A DNA stretch of 64,000 bases, from the NCBI GenBank assembly GCA_039817385.1, contig JBCBVY010000002.1, forward strand, positions 496,001 to 560,000. Reading direction: 5' to 3'. Both the position numbers and the translations under genes were made by a program. This DNA is from JBCBCP01 sp039817385 (GTDB lineage: Bacteria > Pseudomonadota > Alphaproteobacteria > Rhodobacterales > Rhodobacteraceae). The notes beneath the pieces were generated by a model. It was not told the origin of the DNA, made no database searches, and saw nothing but the letters and a program-made list of their open reading frames with translations. Numbering within the stretch: the first letter of the stretch is position 1; every line of letters begins with the position of its first letter. Positions 31,295 to 39,863 of this stretch are shown here, piece after piece.

Positions 31295-31864
31295 ATGGTT
31301 AACGGCGCTGACATACTGATTGCCGTGGGCAGCAATCAGCCATCAGGTGTGGGCGGTGCCCGCGAAACGGTGGCTGCGGCGCTTGATTTGCTCGTCTGCG
31401 AGGGGGCAAAAATCGCTGCGCGCAGCCGGGACTACCGCACCTCCGCCTATCCGCCTGGGTCGGGGCCGGACTTTGTGAACGCGGCTGCTGTGCTGCGCTG
31501 GGCGCTCGCCCCGGACGCCATCTTGGTGCGGCTGCATCGCGTCGAGGCCGCTTTGGGCCGGCAGCGGCAGGTGCGGTGGGGGCCGCGCACGGTTGATCTT
31601 GACCTGATTGCGGTGGGCGGCGCGGTTCTGCCCGATGACGCGGGGCACGCGTTCTGGCGCGCGCTCCCGCCGGAGCGGCAGGCGCAGGACGCGCCGGAGA
31701 CCCTCGTTTTGCCTCATCCGCGGATACAGGACCGCGCCTTTGTCCTCGTGCCGCTGGCGGATGTTGCGCCGGGGTGGGTGCACCCCAGCCTCGGCCTGAC
31801 CGTGACCGAGATGCTGGCGGCGCTCGATCCGGGTGACGTTGCGGATGTCAGGGCGCTGGATTAA
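31295..31864 (+). CDS. folK: Hydroxymethyldihydropterin pyrophosphokinase
   Basis: The product is 189 residues. The N-terminal LIAVGSNQPSG and central RWGPRTVDLDLIAVGG are diagnostic (RxGPRxxDxDLI, with the two Mg-binding aspartates); LPHPRIQDRAFVLVPLADVAP is the conserved C-terminal block. It transfers pyrophosphate from ATP in folate synthesis. No folP or folB lies next to it. It is followed by rpoZ after 77 bases. Confidence 0.95.
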   Translation: MVNGADILIAVGSNQPSGVGGARETVAAALDLLVCEGAKIAARSRDYRTSAYPPGSGPDFVNAAAVLRWALAPDAILVRLHRVEAALGRQRQVRWGPRTVDLDLIAVGGAVLPDDAGHAFWRALPPERQAQDAPETLVLPHPRIQDRAFVLVPLADVAPGWVHPSLGLTVTEMLAALDPGDVADVRALD

Positions 31865-31941
31865 GCCCACTTTCAGGTTGTCAAGACGAACAAAGCGGCT
31901 TAGGTACGCGTCCTCGGCCCTTATTGCTTTTGGAGTGCCAC

Positions 31942-32298
31942 ATGGCCCGCGTGACCGTTGAAGACTGCGTTGACAAGGTTCCCAACCGTTTCGAGCTTGT
32001 GATGCTCGCAGCGCACCGTGCGCGTGAGATTTCGGCCGGTGCGCCGATCACGGTGGACCGCGACAATGACAAGAACCCGGTCGTGTCGCTGCGCGAAATC
32101 GCGGACGAGACGCAAAGCGCGGACGAGTTGCGCGAGCGTTTGATCGAATCCAACCAGACCCAGATCGAAGTGGACGAAGCCGAAGAGGACGCGATGGCGC
32201 TTCTGATGGGCGGCGAAAGCGCGGACAAACCGGACGAAGACAGCATGACCGAAGAGATGCTGCTGCGTCAGTTGATGGCCGCGCAGGGTCAGGGCTAA
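31942..32298 (+). CDS. rpoZ: RNA polymerase omega subunit
   Basis: The product is 118 residues. The core (MARVTVEDCVDKVPNRFELV, then AAHRAREISAG and the NPVVSLREIAD block) is standard omega. An acidic tail of about 45 residues follows, longer than in Escherichia coli but usual in this order. It helps fold and hold beta' and forms one ppGpp site in some bacteria, which fits its place 6 bases before the Rsh gene. GGAG lies upstream of ATG 31942. Confidence 0.96.
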   Translation: MARVTVEDCVDKVPNRFELVMLAAHRAREISAGAPITVDRDNDKNPVVSLREIADETQSADELRERLIESNQTQIEVDEAEEDAMALLMGGESADKPDEDSMTEEMLLRQLMAAQGQG

Positions 32299-32304
32299 CG
32301 CTGC

Positions 32305-34452
32305 ATGGCGGAACCACTCATGACGAGCGATGAACTCGTCGCGCTGGTCCGCAACTACAACCCCCGAACGAACGAAGCGCTGCTTCGGGACGCGTATAAC
32401 TTCGGCATGGATATGCACGAGGGCCAAAAACGCTATTCGGGGGAGCCGTATTTCACCCACCCGGTGGCGGTTGCGGCGATCCTGACGGAACAGCAGCTGG
32501 ATGATGCAACGATCATCACCGCGCTGCTGCATGACACGATCGAGGATACGAAGGCCAACTACACTGAGGTCTCCGGCCGGTTCGGTGATGAGATCGCGCA
32601 GCTTGTTGATGGCGTCACCAAGCTGACCAACCTTCAGCTCAGCAGCCTTGAGACCAAGCAGGCGGAAAATTTCCGCAAGCTCTTTATCGCGATGTCGCGG
32701 GACATGCGTGTGATCCTCGTCAAGCTGGCGGACCGTTTGCACAACATGCGCACGATCCGGTCGATGCGGCCCGACAAGCAGGTGCAGAAATCACGCGAGA
32801 CAATGGACATCTTTGCGCCGCTGGCGGGGCGCATGGGGATGCAGTCGATGCGCGAAGAGCTGGAGGACCTGGCCTTCAAGGTGCTCAACCCCGAAGCGCG
32901 CCAGTCGATCCTGCGCCGCTTCATCTCGCTTCAGCGCGAGGCGGGCGATGTGGTCCAGCGCATCAGCAGCGACATGGAGCTTGAGCTTGGCAAGGCGGAT
33001 ATCCAGGCAGAGGTGTTTGGCCGCGCCAAGCGCCCCTTTTCGATTTGGCGCAAGATGCAGGAAAAGGACCAGCCGTTCAGTCGGCTGTCGGACATTTACG
33101 GCTTTCGCATCTTGACGGACACCGAAGAAGATTGCTACCGCGCGCTCGGTGTGATCCACCAACGCTGGCGCGCGGTTCCGGGCCGGTTCAAGGATTACAT
33201 CAGCCAACCCAAGACCAACGGCTACCGGTCGCTTCACACCACCGTGTCGGGGCGCGATGGCAAGCGGGTCGAGGTGCAGATCCGCACCCGCCAGATGCAC
33301 GACGTGGCAGAGACAGGCGTGGCCGCCCATTGGTCCTACCGCGACGGGGAGAGGTCGGAGAACCCCTTTGCCGTGGATCCGGCGCAGTGGATCAGCCAGC
33401 TGACGGAACATTTCGATGACGAAGACAGCCACGCCGACTTCCTCGAGGCGGTCAAGCTGGAGATGTATTCCGACCAGGTCTTCTGCTTCACGCCCAAAGG
33501 TGACGTGTTCAAACTGCCCCGGGGGGCGACGCCGATTGATTTTGCCTATGCCGTGCACACCCGGGTGGGCAATGCCTGCGTCGGGGCCAAGGTCGATGGG
33601 CGGCGCGTGCCGCTTTGGACGCGGCTGAAGAACGGGCAATCGGTGGAAATCACCACCGCTGAAGGCCAAACACCGCAGACCACATGGCTCGACATCGCGC
33701 AGACCGGACGGGCGCGCGCCGCGATTCGGCGCTCCTTGCGGGAGGTGGACCGCGAACGCTTTATCAAGATCGGGCACGAACTGGCCCGGTCCGCCTTTAG
33801 CCAGGTCGGCAAGAAGGCGACGGATAAGGCCCTTGCGACCGCCGCCAAGCATTTGCGGCTGAAGGATGCCGATGACGTTCTGGCGCATCTGGGCCGGGCC
33901 GAGCTGACGGCGCGCGAAGTGGTGCAGAGCATCTACCCCGATCTGACCCCGCAGCAGGGCAAGAAGGTGGATGCCAAACGTGCGGTTATCGGGCTGGGGC
34001 CGGGGCAGCGCTTTGAACGGGCCCCGTGCTGCGAGCCGCTGCCCGGAGAGCGGATTGTCGGCATCGCCTATCGCGGCGAGGGCGTGGTGGTGCACGCCAT
34101 CGACTGTGCCAAGCTTGCCGAGCTGGAGGCGCAGCCCGAACGGTGGGTCGACTTGCACTGGCAGGGCGGGGCGCATGACGCGGCCTATTCCGCGACACTT
34201 GACCTCACCATCGGGAACGATGCCGGCGTGCTAGGGCGCATCTGCACCTTGATTGGGGAAACCAGCGCGAATATCTCCAACCTCAAAATTCTGGACCGAA
34301 AACCGGACTTCTACCGACTTTTGATTCACGTCGAACTCCGTGATGTCGAGCATCTGCATTCCCTAATGTCGACGCTTGAAGCGGAAAACGAGGTTGCCGA
34401 AGTGGACCGCTTCCGCGATGTGACCCTTACCATCGGGCGCGGCGCCGCCTGA
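32305..34452 (+). CDS. rsh: Bifunctional (p)ppGpp synthetase/hydrolase (Rsh)
   Basis: The product is 715 residues. The HD hydrolase domain (about 25-180) has the intact His76-Asp77 (ALLHDTIEDT) and VKLADRLHNMRT. The synthetase domain (about 230-360) contains YGFRILTDTEED and PKTNGYRSLHTTV. A TGS domain follows (about 395-455) and an ACT domain ends the protein (about 635-715). Both activities therefore should be present, as for the single long Rsh of alphaproteobacteria. A second possible start is ATG 32320. Confidence 0.95.
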   Translation: MAEPLMTSDELVALVRNYNPRTNEALLRDAYNFGMDMHEGQKRYSGEPYFTHPVAVAAILTEQQLDDATIITALLHDTIEDTKANYTEVSGRFGDEIAQLVDGVTKLTNLQLSSLETKQAENFRKLFIAMSRDMRVILVKLADRLHNMRTIRSMRPDKQVQKSRETMDIFAPLAGRMGMQSMREELEDLAFKVLNPEARQSILRRFISLQREAGDVVQRISSDMELELGKADIQAEVFGRAKRPFSIWRKMQEKDQPFSRLSDIYGFRILTDTEEDCYRALGVIHQRWRAVPGRFKDYISQPKTNGYRSLHTTVSGRDGKRVEVQIRTRQMHDVAETGVAAHWSYRDGERSENPFAVDPAQWISQLTEHFDDEDSHADFLEAVKLEMYSDQVFCFTPKGDVFKLPRGATPIDFAYAVHTRVGNACVGAKVDGRRVPLWTRLKNGQSVEITTAEGQTPQTTWLDIAQTGRARAAIRRSLREVDRERFIKIGHELARSAFSQVGKKATDKALATAAKHLRLKDADDVLAHLGRAELTAREVVQSIYPDLTPQQGKKVDAKRAVIGLGPGQRFERAPCCEPLPGERIVGIAYRGEGVVVHAIDCAKLAELEAQPERWVDLHWQGGAHDAAYSATLDLTIGNDAGVLGRICTLIGETSANISNLKILDRKPDFYRLLIHVELRDVEHLHSLMSTLEAENEVAEVDRFRDVTLTIGRGAA

Positions 34453-34474
34453 GCCAACGTAACCGGAGGACCCC

Positions 34475-35122
34475 TTGGTCTTCAAACGCCGGGACAAGAA
34501 ACCGTTTTTACGCGGTGTGCTGGAGTTCCTCTGGCCGCGCGGCGGCTACACGCGTGCGTTTCACTATGTCAAACACCGGGTGCGTCGTCTGCCGGACAGC
34601 CCCGAACGGATTGCCCGCGGTATCTGGGCGGGGGTTTTTACGACCTTCACGCCGCTTTATGGGCTGCATTTTGTTGTCGCCGCATTGATCGCGTGGATCA
34701 TGCGCGGGAATATCCTTGCCGCTCTTATGGCGACGTTCTTTGGCAACCCGTTCACCTATGTGCCCATTGGCGTGGCGTCGCTGCAAACCGGCTATGCGCT
34801 GCTGGGCCGCAAAGGAGAGCCGGACGCGCAGCTGGGCATCTGGGACCAGTTCAAACTGGCTTTTGAAGATTTGTGGCACAATCTGCTGACACCCTTCACC
34901 GGGGAAGTCGCGCATTGGAGCTACCTGATCGAATTCTACGATAGGGTCTTCTTTCCTTACCTGATCGGCGGGCTCATCCCGGGCATCATCGTTGCCACGA
35001 TTGCCTATTACCTGTCCGCGCCGCTTATTCGCGCGTATCAGACGCGCCGCAAGGGCGCGCTCAAGGCCAAGTTCGAGGCGCTCAAGGCCAAGGCCTCGGG
35101 TAAACCCGGCACGCAGGACTAG
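34475..35122 (+). CDS. DUF2062 membrane protein
   Basis: The product is 215 residues. The DUF2062 core begins at about residue 30 (RRLPDSPERIARGIWAGVFTTFTP-type block, GLHFVVAALIAWIMRGN and GNPFTYVPIG) with three to four membrane helices. Function unknown. The start is TTG 34475, supported by GGAGGA four bases upstream and by the absence of any ATG before the domain. It lies between rsh and pdxJ, a common arrangement in this order. Confidence 0.88.
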   Translation: MVFKRRDKKPFLRGVLEFLWPRGGYTRAFHYVKHRVRRLPDSPERIARGIWAGVFTTFTPLYGLHFVVAALIAWIMRGNILAALMATFFGNPFTYVPIGVASLQTGYALLGRKGEPDAQLGIWDQFKLAFEDLWHNLLTPFTGEVAHWSYLIEFYDRVFFPYLIGGLIPGIIVATIAYYLSAPLIRAYQTRRKGALKAKFEALKAKASGKPGTQD

Positions 35123-35182
35123 GTGTTTCCCTTTGAGCCAATCCGGCCTAGTTTGCCGGAAAAACGTCAAAAGGATTGACCC

Positions 35183-35935
35183 ATGAAGCCTCTTGGCACG
35201 CTCCGCCTTGGTGTAAACATCGACCACGTTGCCACTGTCCGCAATGCGCGCGGTGGCGCGACTCCGGACCCGTTGCGCGCGGCGCGCATGGCCGAAGAGG
35301 CGGGCGCCGACGGGATCACCGCGCATCTGCGCGAGGACCGGCGCCACATCACCGATGCCGATATCGAAGGGCTGATGGACACGCTGACCGTGCCGCTGAA
35401 TTTCGAGATGGCCGCGACCGACGAAATGCAGCAGATCGCTCTGCGCCACAAACCTCACGCGGTGTGCATTGTGCCCGAAAAGCGCGAGGAGCGCACGACC
35501 GAGGGCGGTTTGGAGGTTGCACGCGAGGAAAACCGTCTGGCCCATTTCATCGCGCCGCTGCGCGATGCGGGCTGCCGGGTATCGATCTTCATCGCCGCGG
35601 ACCGCCGCCAGATCGAGGCGGCGCACCGGATCGGCGCACAGGTGATCGAACTGCACTCGGGCGCCTATTGCGATGCCCATCACGAGGGCCGTTTTGAGGA
35701 TCGCGACCGCGAGCTCGAGGCGATGCGCGACATGGCTAGCTTTGGCCACGAGCTGGGCCTTGAGGTGCATGTGGGCCACGGGCTGACCTATGACACAGTC
35801 CAGCCCGTCGCCGCCTTTCCCGAGGTGATGGAGCTGAACATCGGTCATTTCCTAATAGGCGAGGCGATCTTTCGCGGGCTGTCCCCCGCCATCGCCGAGA
35901 TGCGGCGCCTGATGGACGAGGCGCGCAGCGGTTGA
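35183..35935 (+). CDS. pdxJ: Pyridoxine 5'-phosphate synthase
   Basis: The product is 250 residues. The N-terminus LRLGVNIDHVATVRNARGG is the family signature (active-site Asp and His). Later blocks AHLREDRRHI, NFEMAATDEM, VCIVPEKREE and HVGHGLTYDTV form the TIM-barrel active site. It condenses 1-deoxyxylulose 5-phosphate with amino-acetone phosphate in vitamin B6 synthesis. AAGGA lies upstream of the ATG. Confidence 0.96.
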   Translation: MKPLGTLRLGVNIDHVATVRNARGGATPDPLRAARMAEEAGADGITAHLREDRRHITDADIEGLMDTLTVPLNFEMAATDEMQQIALRHKPHAVCIVPEKREERTTEGGLEVAREENRLAHFIAPLRDAGCRVSIFIAADRRQIEAAHRIGAQVIELHSGAYCDAHHEGRFEDRDRELEAMRDMASFGHELGLEVHVGHGLTYDTVQPVAAFPEVMELNIGHFLIGEAIFRGLSPAIAEMRRLMDEARSG

Positions 35936-36003
35936 GCGCCGGATTTTGCTGCGCTATATTCATTTTGAATACTTCTGATTTTGAACAGAATTGAGGTGGC
36001 GAC

Positions 36004-36255
36004 ATGGCTAGCACCAGCTTTTCCCTTGGCCCCTATTGGGACGAATTCATCAAGAAGCAGGTCGCTGAAGGGCGCTATGGCACCGGCTCCGAAGTCGTGC
36101 GCGAGGCGCTGCGGCGCATGGAGATCGAGACCGAGAAGTTCTACAAGCTAAAGGCGGAAATCGACGAGGCGATCCGGCAAGCCGATGCGGGTGAGACGGT
36201 GGATGGCCCGACCTTCATGGCCGAGCTTTCGCGGCAGATCGAAGAGCGGGAATGA
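36004..36255 (+). CDS. parD: ParD-type antitoxin
   Basis: The product is 83 residues. The N-terminal ribbon-helix-helix (SFSLGPYWDEFIKKQVAEGR, GTGSEVVREALRRME) binds DNA and the acidic C-terminal tail would wrap the toxin. It should repress its own promoter. It overlaps the parE frame by 4 bases, as is usual. It lies in the otherwise conserved pdxJ-acpS interval, so it is probably an inserted module. Confidence 0.88.
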   Translation: MASTSFSLGPYWDEFIKKQVAEGRYGTGSEVVREALRRMEIETEKFYKLKAEIDEAIRQADAGETVDGPTFMAELSRQIEERE

Positions 36256-36550
36256 CCCTCACCTACCGCGTTGCGACGCTGGCGCAGAAAGAGTTGCGCG
36301 CGATCACGGCTTACACGATCGAGACGTGGGGCGCTGAACAAGCCGCCATCTTCCAAAGAGAGTTAACCTCCCGCATGGAAGCGCTCTGCGCGTCACCCGG
36401 CCTTGGCAGGCCGCGTGACGAGCTTTCGACGGGTCTGCGTAGCGTCAGCACATTCTGTTTTACCGGGTGGAGGACACCGCAATTGCCATCCTGTCGGTCA
36501 AGCATCAGGCCAGTGATGCCAATGCGGTGAACTGGGACGCGCTTTCATGA
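36252..36550 (+). pseudogene. parE: Frameshifted ParE-type toxin
   Basis: The frame from 36252 has the ParE N-terminus (RVATLAQKELRAITAYTIE, then GLGRPRDELSTGLRSVS) but then leaves the family and stops at 36530. The conserved ParE end reappears in another frame just after position 36441 (HILFYRVEDTAIAILSVKHQ) and runs to TGA 36548-36550. LRSV and HILFYRV are closer than in intact toxins, which fits a loss of one base plus a few codons (for example 10 bases). The protein made would lack the last beta-strands and active face. A sequencing error of one base is the alternative. The old stop overlaps the acpS ATG. Confidence 0.8.
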
Positions 36551-36990
36551 TCCTCGGCATCGGCACGGACCTCGCCAATATAGACCGGATCGCGGGCACG
36601 CTGGCGCGCTTTGGGGACCGGTTCCGCAACCGCGTCTTTACCGATATCGAACAGGCCAAGGCAGAACGGCGGGCCGACACGCCCGGCACCTATGCCAAGC
36701 GCTGGGCGGCGAAGGAAGCGTGCTCCAAAGCGCTCGGCACCGGCCTGCGCATGGGCATTGCGTGGAAGGACATGGCCGTCAGCAACCTGCGCACCGGGCA
36801 GCCCGTCATGCACGTCACGGGCTGGGCGGCGGAGCGTCTGGCGGAGATGACGCCGGAGGGGCACGAGGCGATCATCCACGTCACCCTAACCGACGATCAC
36901 CCCTGGGCGCAGGCCTTTGTCGTGATCGAGGCGCGCCCGCTGGGCAGTGCGGACGGTCCCGGGCCAGAGCCGCGGCGCCCCACCGCTTGA
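36547..36990 (+). CDS. acpS: Holo-[acyl-carrier-protein] synthase
   Basis: The product is 147 residues. MILGIGTDLANIDRI carries the Mg-binding Asp and AKRWAAKEACSKALG the second acidic residue. It loads phosphopantetheine onto ACP. The C-terminus is about 15 residues longer than usual. Its ATG overlaps the end of the broken parE frame, so it depends on the same transcript. Confidence 0.94.
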   Translation: MILGIGTDLANIDRIAGTLARFGDRFRNRVFTDIEQAKAERRADTPGTYAKRWAAKEACSKALGTGLRMGIAWKDMAVSNLRTGQPVMHVTGWAAERLAEMTPEGHEAIIHVTLTDDHPWAQAFVVIEARPLGSADGPGPEPRRPTA

Positions 36991-37045
36991 CCTTTGCCAG
37001 CCCGCCCCGCATGTAGCGACCCAGACCTTGCCAGCAGGAGCGCAC

Positions 37046-37885
37046 ATGGCCGCCAAGGAAAAATCCTCCGGGAATGCGATTGTTGAGACGATTAAAACCA
37101 TCGTCTACGCCCTGCTGATCGCTGGTGTGTTCCGCACGCTGTTCTTTCAACCGTTCTGGATCCCGTCCGGGTCGATGAAACAGACGCTGCTGATTGGCGA
37201 TTTCCTCTTTGTGAACAAGATGGCTTACGGCTATTCCTACGCCTCCTGCCCAACGATCCGCATCCCGGCGATTGGCCTGAACCTTGATGCGCAGACGCTC
37301 TGCGGGGTGTTTGATGGGGAAAATAACCGCTTTCTGGGCGGTGAGCCGGAGCGGGGCGACGTGGTCGTCTTCCGCCATCCGACAACGGGCAGCGATTATA
37401 TCAAGCGGCTGGTCGGGCTGCCGGGTGACACGATCCAAATGCAGAACGGGCGGCTGATCCTGAATGGCCAGCCTGTGCCGCAGACGCCCGATGGCACATT
37501 TGCCGAAGAAAAGGCGCCGCAAGGCCCGCAGCAGCTGGTGCCGCAATGCGCAAACGACCCGGTTGGTTTCGGGGGGCAGTGCGTGAAAGAGCAGTTCACC
37601 GAAGCGCTGCCGGGCGGCGCGGCCTATGCGGTTCTAAATGTGGCGCGGCGGTCGACGGACAACACCGGGGTCTTCCGCGTGCCCGAGGGGCATTTCTTTT
37701 TCATGGGGGATAACCGCGACAACTCGCTTGACAGCCGCACCTCGCAATTTGCGAGCGGCGTTGGTTTTGTCCCCTATGAGAACCTGATTGGCCGCGCGGA
37801 TCGCATCATGTTCTCCTCCGCGGGGCGGTCGATGCTGTTCTTCTGGACCTGGCGCGGGGACCGGTTTTTCAAGGGGATCACTTGA
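37046..37885 (+). CDS. lepB: Signal peptidase I
   Basis: The product is 279 residues. One membrane helix at about 14-34 precedes the catalytic Ser43 in IPSGSMKQTLLIGD; the general base is Lys120 in YIKRLVGLPGD. The GDNRDNSLDSR block is at about 225-235. It removes signal peptides at the periplasmic face. CAGGAG lies just upstream of the ATG. The stop overlaps the rnc start (TTGA). Confidence 0.96.
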   Translation: MAAKEKSSGNAIVETIKTIVYALLIAGVFRTLFFQPFWIPSGSMKQTLLIGDFLFVNKMAYGYSYASCPTIRIPAIGLNLDAQTLCGVFDGENNRFLGGEPERGDVVVFRHPTTGSDYIKRLVGLPGDTIQMQNGRLILNGQPVPQTPDGTFAEEKAPQGPQQLVPQCANDPVGFGGQCVKEQFTEALPGGAAYAVLNVARRSTDNTGVFRVPEGHFFFMGDNRDNSLDSRTSQFASGVGFVPYENLIGRADRIMFSSAGRSMLFFWTWRGDRFFKGIT

Positions 37886-38565
37886 AGCTGAGCGCTGATC
37901 TGAAGGCCTTTGAGGGTCGGATCGGGCACGTCTTTTCCGACCCCGCGCTGCTGGTGCGCGCGGTCACCCATGCCTCGCTGACCTCGGCAAACCGGGAGGA
38001 CAATCAACGGCTGGAATTTCTCGGCGACCGGGTGCTGGGCCTCGTGATGGCCGAGGCGCTGCTGGCTGCGGATGGCAGGGCAAGCGAGGGCCAGCTCGCG
38101 CCGCGCTATAACGCGCTGGTGCGCAAGGAGACCTGCGCCGATGTGGCGCGTGCGGTGAACCTTGGCGCGGTGCTCCGGCTGGGCCGGTCCGAGATGGTGT
38201 CGGGCGGCCGCCGCAAGGAGGCGCTGCTGGGGGACGGGATCGAGGCGGTGATTGCCGCGGTTTACCTCGACGCCGGGTTTGGTGCGGCGAAGGCGCTGGT
38301 GCAGCGGCTTTGGGGCGACCGGATTGGCGCGGTGGAGGCAGACGCGCGCGACGCCAAAACCGCGCTGCAGGAATGGGCGCAGGCCCGGGGGATGAAGCCG
38401 CCTGCCTATGTGGAAACCGCCCGGTCCGGGCCGGACCACGCGCCGGTCTTCACCATTGAGGCGCGGCTGGACGGGGGCCGTGTTGCGGCGGCCACGGCCG
38501 GTTCAAAGCGCGAGGCGCAGCAGGCGGCCGCGCGGGAATTGTTGGATCAGGTGGGCGGGGAATGA
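37882..38565 (+). CDS. rnc: Ribonuclease III
   Basis: The product is 227 residues. The catalytic signature is NQRLEFLGDRVLGLVMAE (about 36-53), with the second acidic site in GDGIEAVIAAVYLDAG. The double-stranded RNA-binding domain covers about 155-224. It starts at TTG 37882, overlapping the lepB stop, and overlaps era by 4 bases. It processes rRNA precursors and structured mRNA. Confidence 0.95.
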   Translation: MKLSADLKAFEGRIGHVFSDPALLVRAVTHASLTSANREDNQRLEFLGDRVLGLVMAEALLAADGRASEGQLAPRYNALVRKETCADVARAVNLGAVLRLGRSEMVSGGRRKEALLGDGIEAVIAAVYLDAGFGAAKALVQRLWGDRIGAVEADARDAKTALQEWAQARGMKPPAYVETARSGPDHAPVFTIEARLDGGRVAAATAGSKREAQQAAARELLDQVGGE

Positions 38566-39473
38566 GTGACACACGGGCCGGGTTCGTCGCGCTGATCGGA
38601 GAGCCGAACGCGGGCAAGTCGACGCTGCTGAACCGGATGGTCGGTGCGAAGGTGTCGATTGTCACCCACAAGGTGCAGACCACCCGCGCACGCATTCGGG
38701 GCGTCGCGATGGAGGGGCAGAGCCAGCTTGTCTTTGTGGACACGCCGGGCCTGTTTCAGCCGCGCCGCAGGCTTGATCGGGCGATGGTCGCTGCGGCCTG
38801 GGGCGGGGCGGCGGATGCGGATGTGATTGTCCTGCTGATTGAGGCGCACCGGGGCGTGACGCCCGGGGTCGAGCGCATTCTCGAAGGGCTGGCCGAGATG
38901 CCGCAGGGCCGGACGGTCGCGCTGGCCGTCAACAAGATCGACCGGGTGGAGGCCCCGGTTCTGCTGGGTCTGACCAAGGAGATGAACGAGCGGTTCAACT
39001 TTGCGGAGACGTACCTGATCTCTGCCGAAAAAGGGTACGGTGTGGACGATCTGCGCGTTTGGCTGGCGGGTCAGGTGCCGGAAAGCCCGTGGCTGTACCC
39101 CGAGGATCAGATCGCCGACCTGCCCCTGCGCATGATTGCGGCGGAGATGACGCGGGAAAAGCTGACGCTGCGCCTGCATCAGGAACTGCCCTATCAGCTG
39201 ACGGTCGAGACGGAGAACTGGGAAGAGCGCAAGGACGGCTCCGCCCGGATCGATCAGGTGATCTATGTCGCCCGTGACGGGCACAAGGGCATTGTGCTGG
39301 GCAAGAAAGGCGAGACGATCAAGGCCGTGAGCACAGCGGCCCGGGCGGAGCTGGAAGAGTTTCTGGGCCGCCGGGTGCATCTGTTTTGCCAGGTAAAGGT
39401 GCGCGAAGGCTGGCTAGACGAGGCGGCGCGCTACACCGAGATGGGGCTGGATTTCAAAGATGGAAACGGCTGA
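38562..39473 (+). CDS. era: GTPase Era
   Basis: The product is 303 residues. G1 is GEPNAGKSTLLNRM (about 12-25), G3 FVDTPGLFQ, and G4 NKIDRV. The C-terminal KH domain carries GQKGxxIK-like GKKGETIKAVS and ends at VKVREGWLDEAARYTEMG. It binds 16S rRNA in small-subunit assembly. It overlaps rnc by 4 bases, forming the standard rnc-era unit. Confidence 0.96.
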   Translation: MSDTRAGFVALIGEPNAGKSTLLNRMVGAKVSIVTHKVQTTRARIRGVAMEGQSQLVFVDTPGLFQPRRRLDRAMVAAAWGGAADADVIVLLIEAHRGVTPGVERILEGLAEMPQGRTVALAVNKIDRVEAPVLLGLTKEMNERFNFAETYLISAEKGYGVDDLRVWLAGQVPESPWLYPEDQIADLPLRMIAAEMTREKLTLRLHQELPYQLTVETENWEERKDGSARIDQVIYVARDGHKGIVLGKKGETIKAVSTAARAELEEFLGRRVHLFCQVKVREGWLDEAARYTEMGLDFKDGNG

Positions 39474-39490
39474 GCATTTGGCATACGGGC

Positions 39491-39525
39491 CCTCCGGGGG
39501 GGATTTTTTTGAAACAGAGAAGGGG
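39491..39525 (+). repeat. Intergenic T-run/ACAGAGAAGGGG repeat, copy 2
   Basis: It reads CCTCCGGGGGGGATTTTTTT then GAAACAGAGAAGGGG. It matches the copy at 26777-26808 in GGATTTTTT and ACAGAGAAGGGG. The first part resembles a terminator (GC-rich stem plus seven T), and its AAGGGG end (39520-39525) serves as the ribosome site of the next gene five bases on. Confidence 0.78.
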
Positions 39526-39530
39526 CTGGG

Positions 39531-39863
39531 GTGTCGCCAAGGCTGACAGCGCGGTTCTGGGTGGATGCCTATCTTGCGCGTCTTCGGTTTGCGGACATTC
39601 CGGCCTTTGTCGTGGCGCATGGGGATGATCAGGCCGGGGCGGTTCTGGTGAAGCTCAACACGCTAGACGGGCAGGCGGCGGCGTTCATGCGGGGCTTTGA
39701 TCTGATGTCGGGCGCACGGATTTGGCAGGATATGGTCGCAGGGGAAGAAGCCGATGTGGACGCGTCCATCGCCCGCCAGCGCGGGTTTGATCCTGACCTT
39801 TGGGTGATCGAGGTGGAGGACCGCGCGGGGCGGCATTTGCTGGATGAGGAGGGGCTTGGGTGA
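39531..39863 (+). CDS. DUF1491 family protein
   Basis: The product is 110 residues. It fits DUF1491: RLTARFWVDAYLARLRFADI at the start, then DDQAGAVLVKLN and RQRGFDPDLWVIEVEDRAGR near the end. Function unknown. The GTG start at 39531 uses a ribosome site provided by the upstream repeat. It overlaps recO by 4 bases (GTGA). The order era-DUF1491-recO is common in this order. Confidence 0.82.
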   Translation: MSPRLTARFWVDAYLARLRFADIPAFVVAHGDDQAGAVLVKLNTLDGQAAAFMRGFDLMSGARIWQDMVAGEEADVDASIARQRGFDPDLWVIEVEDRAGRHLLDEEGLG

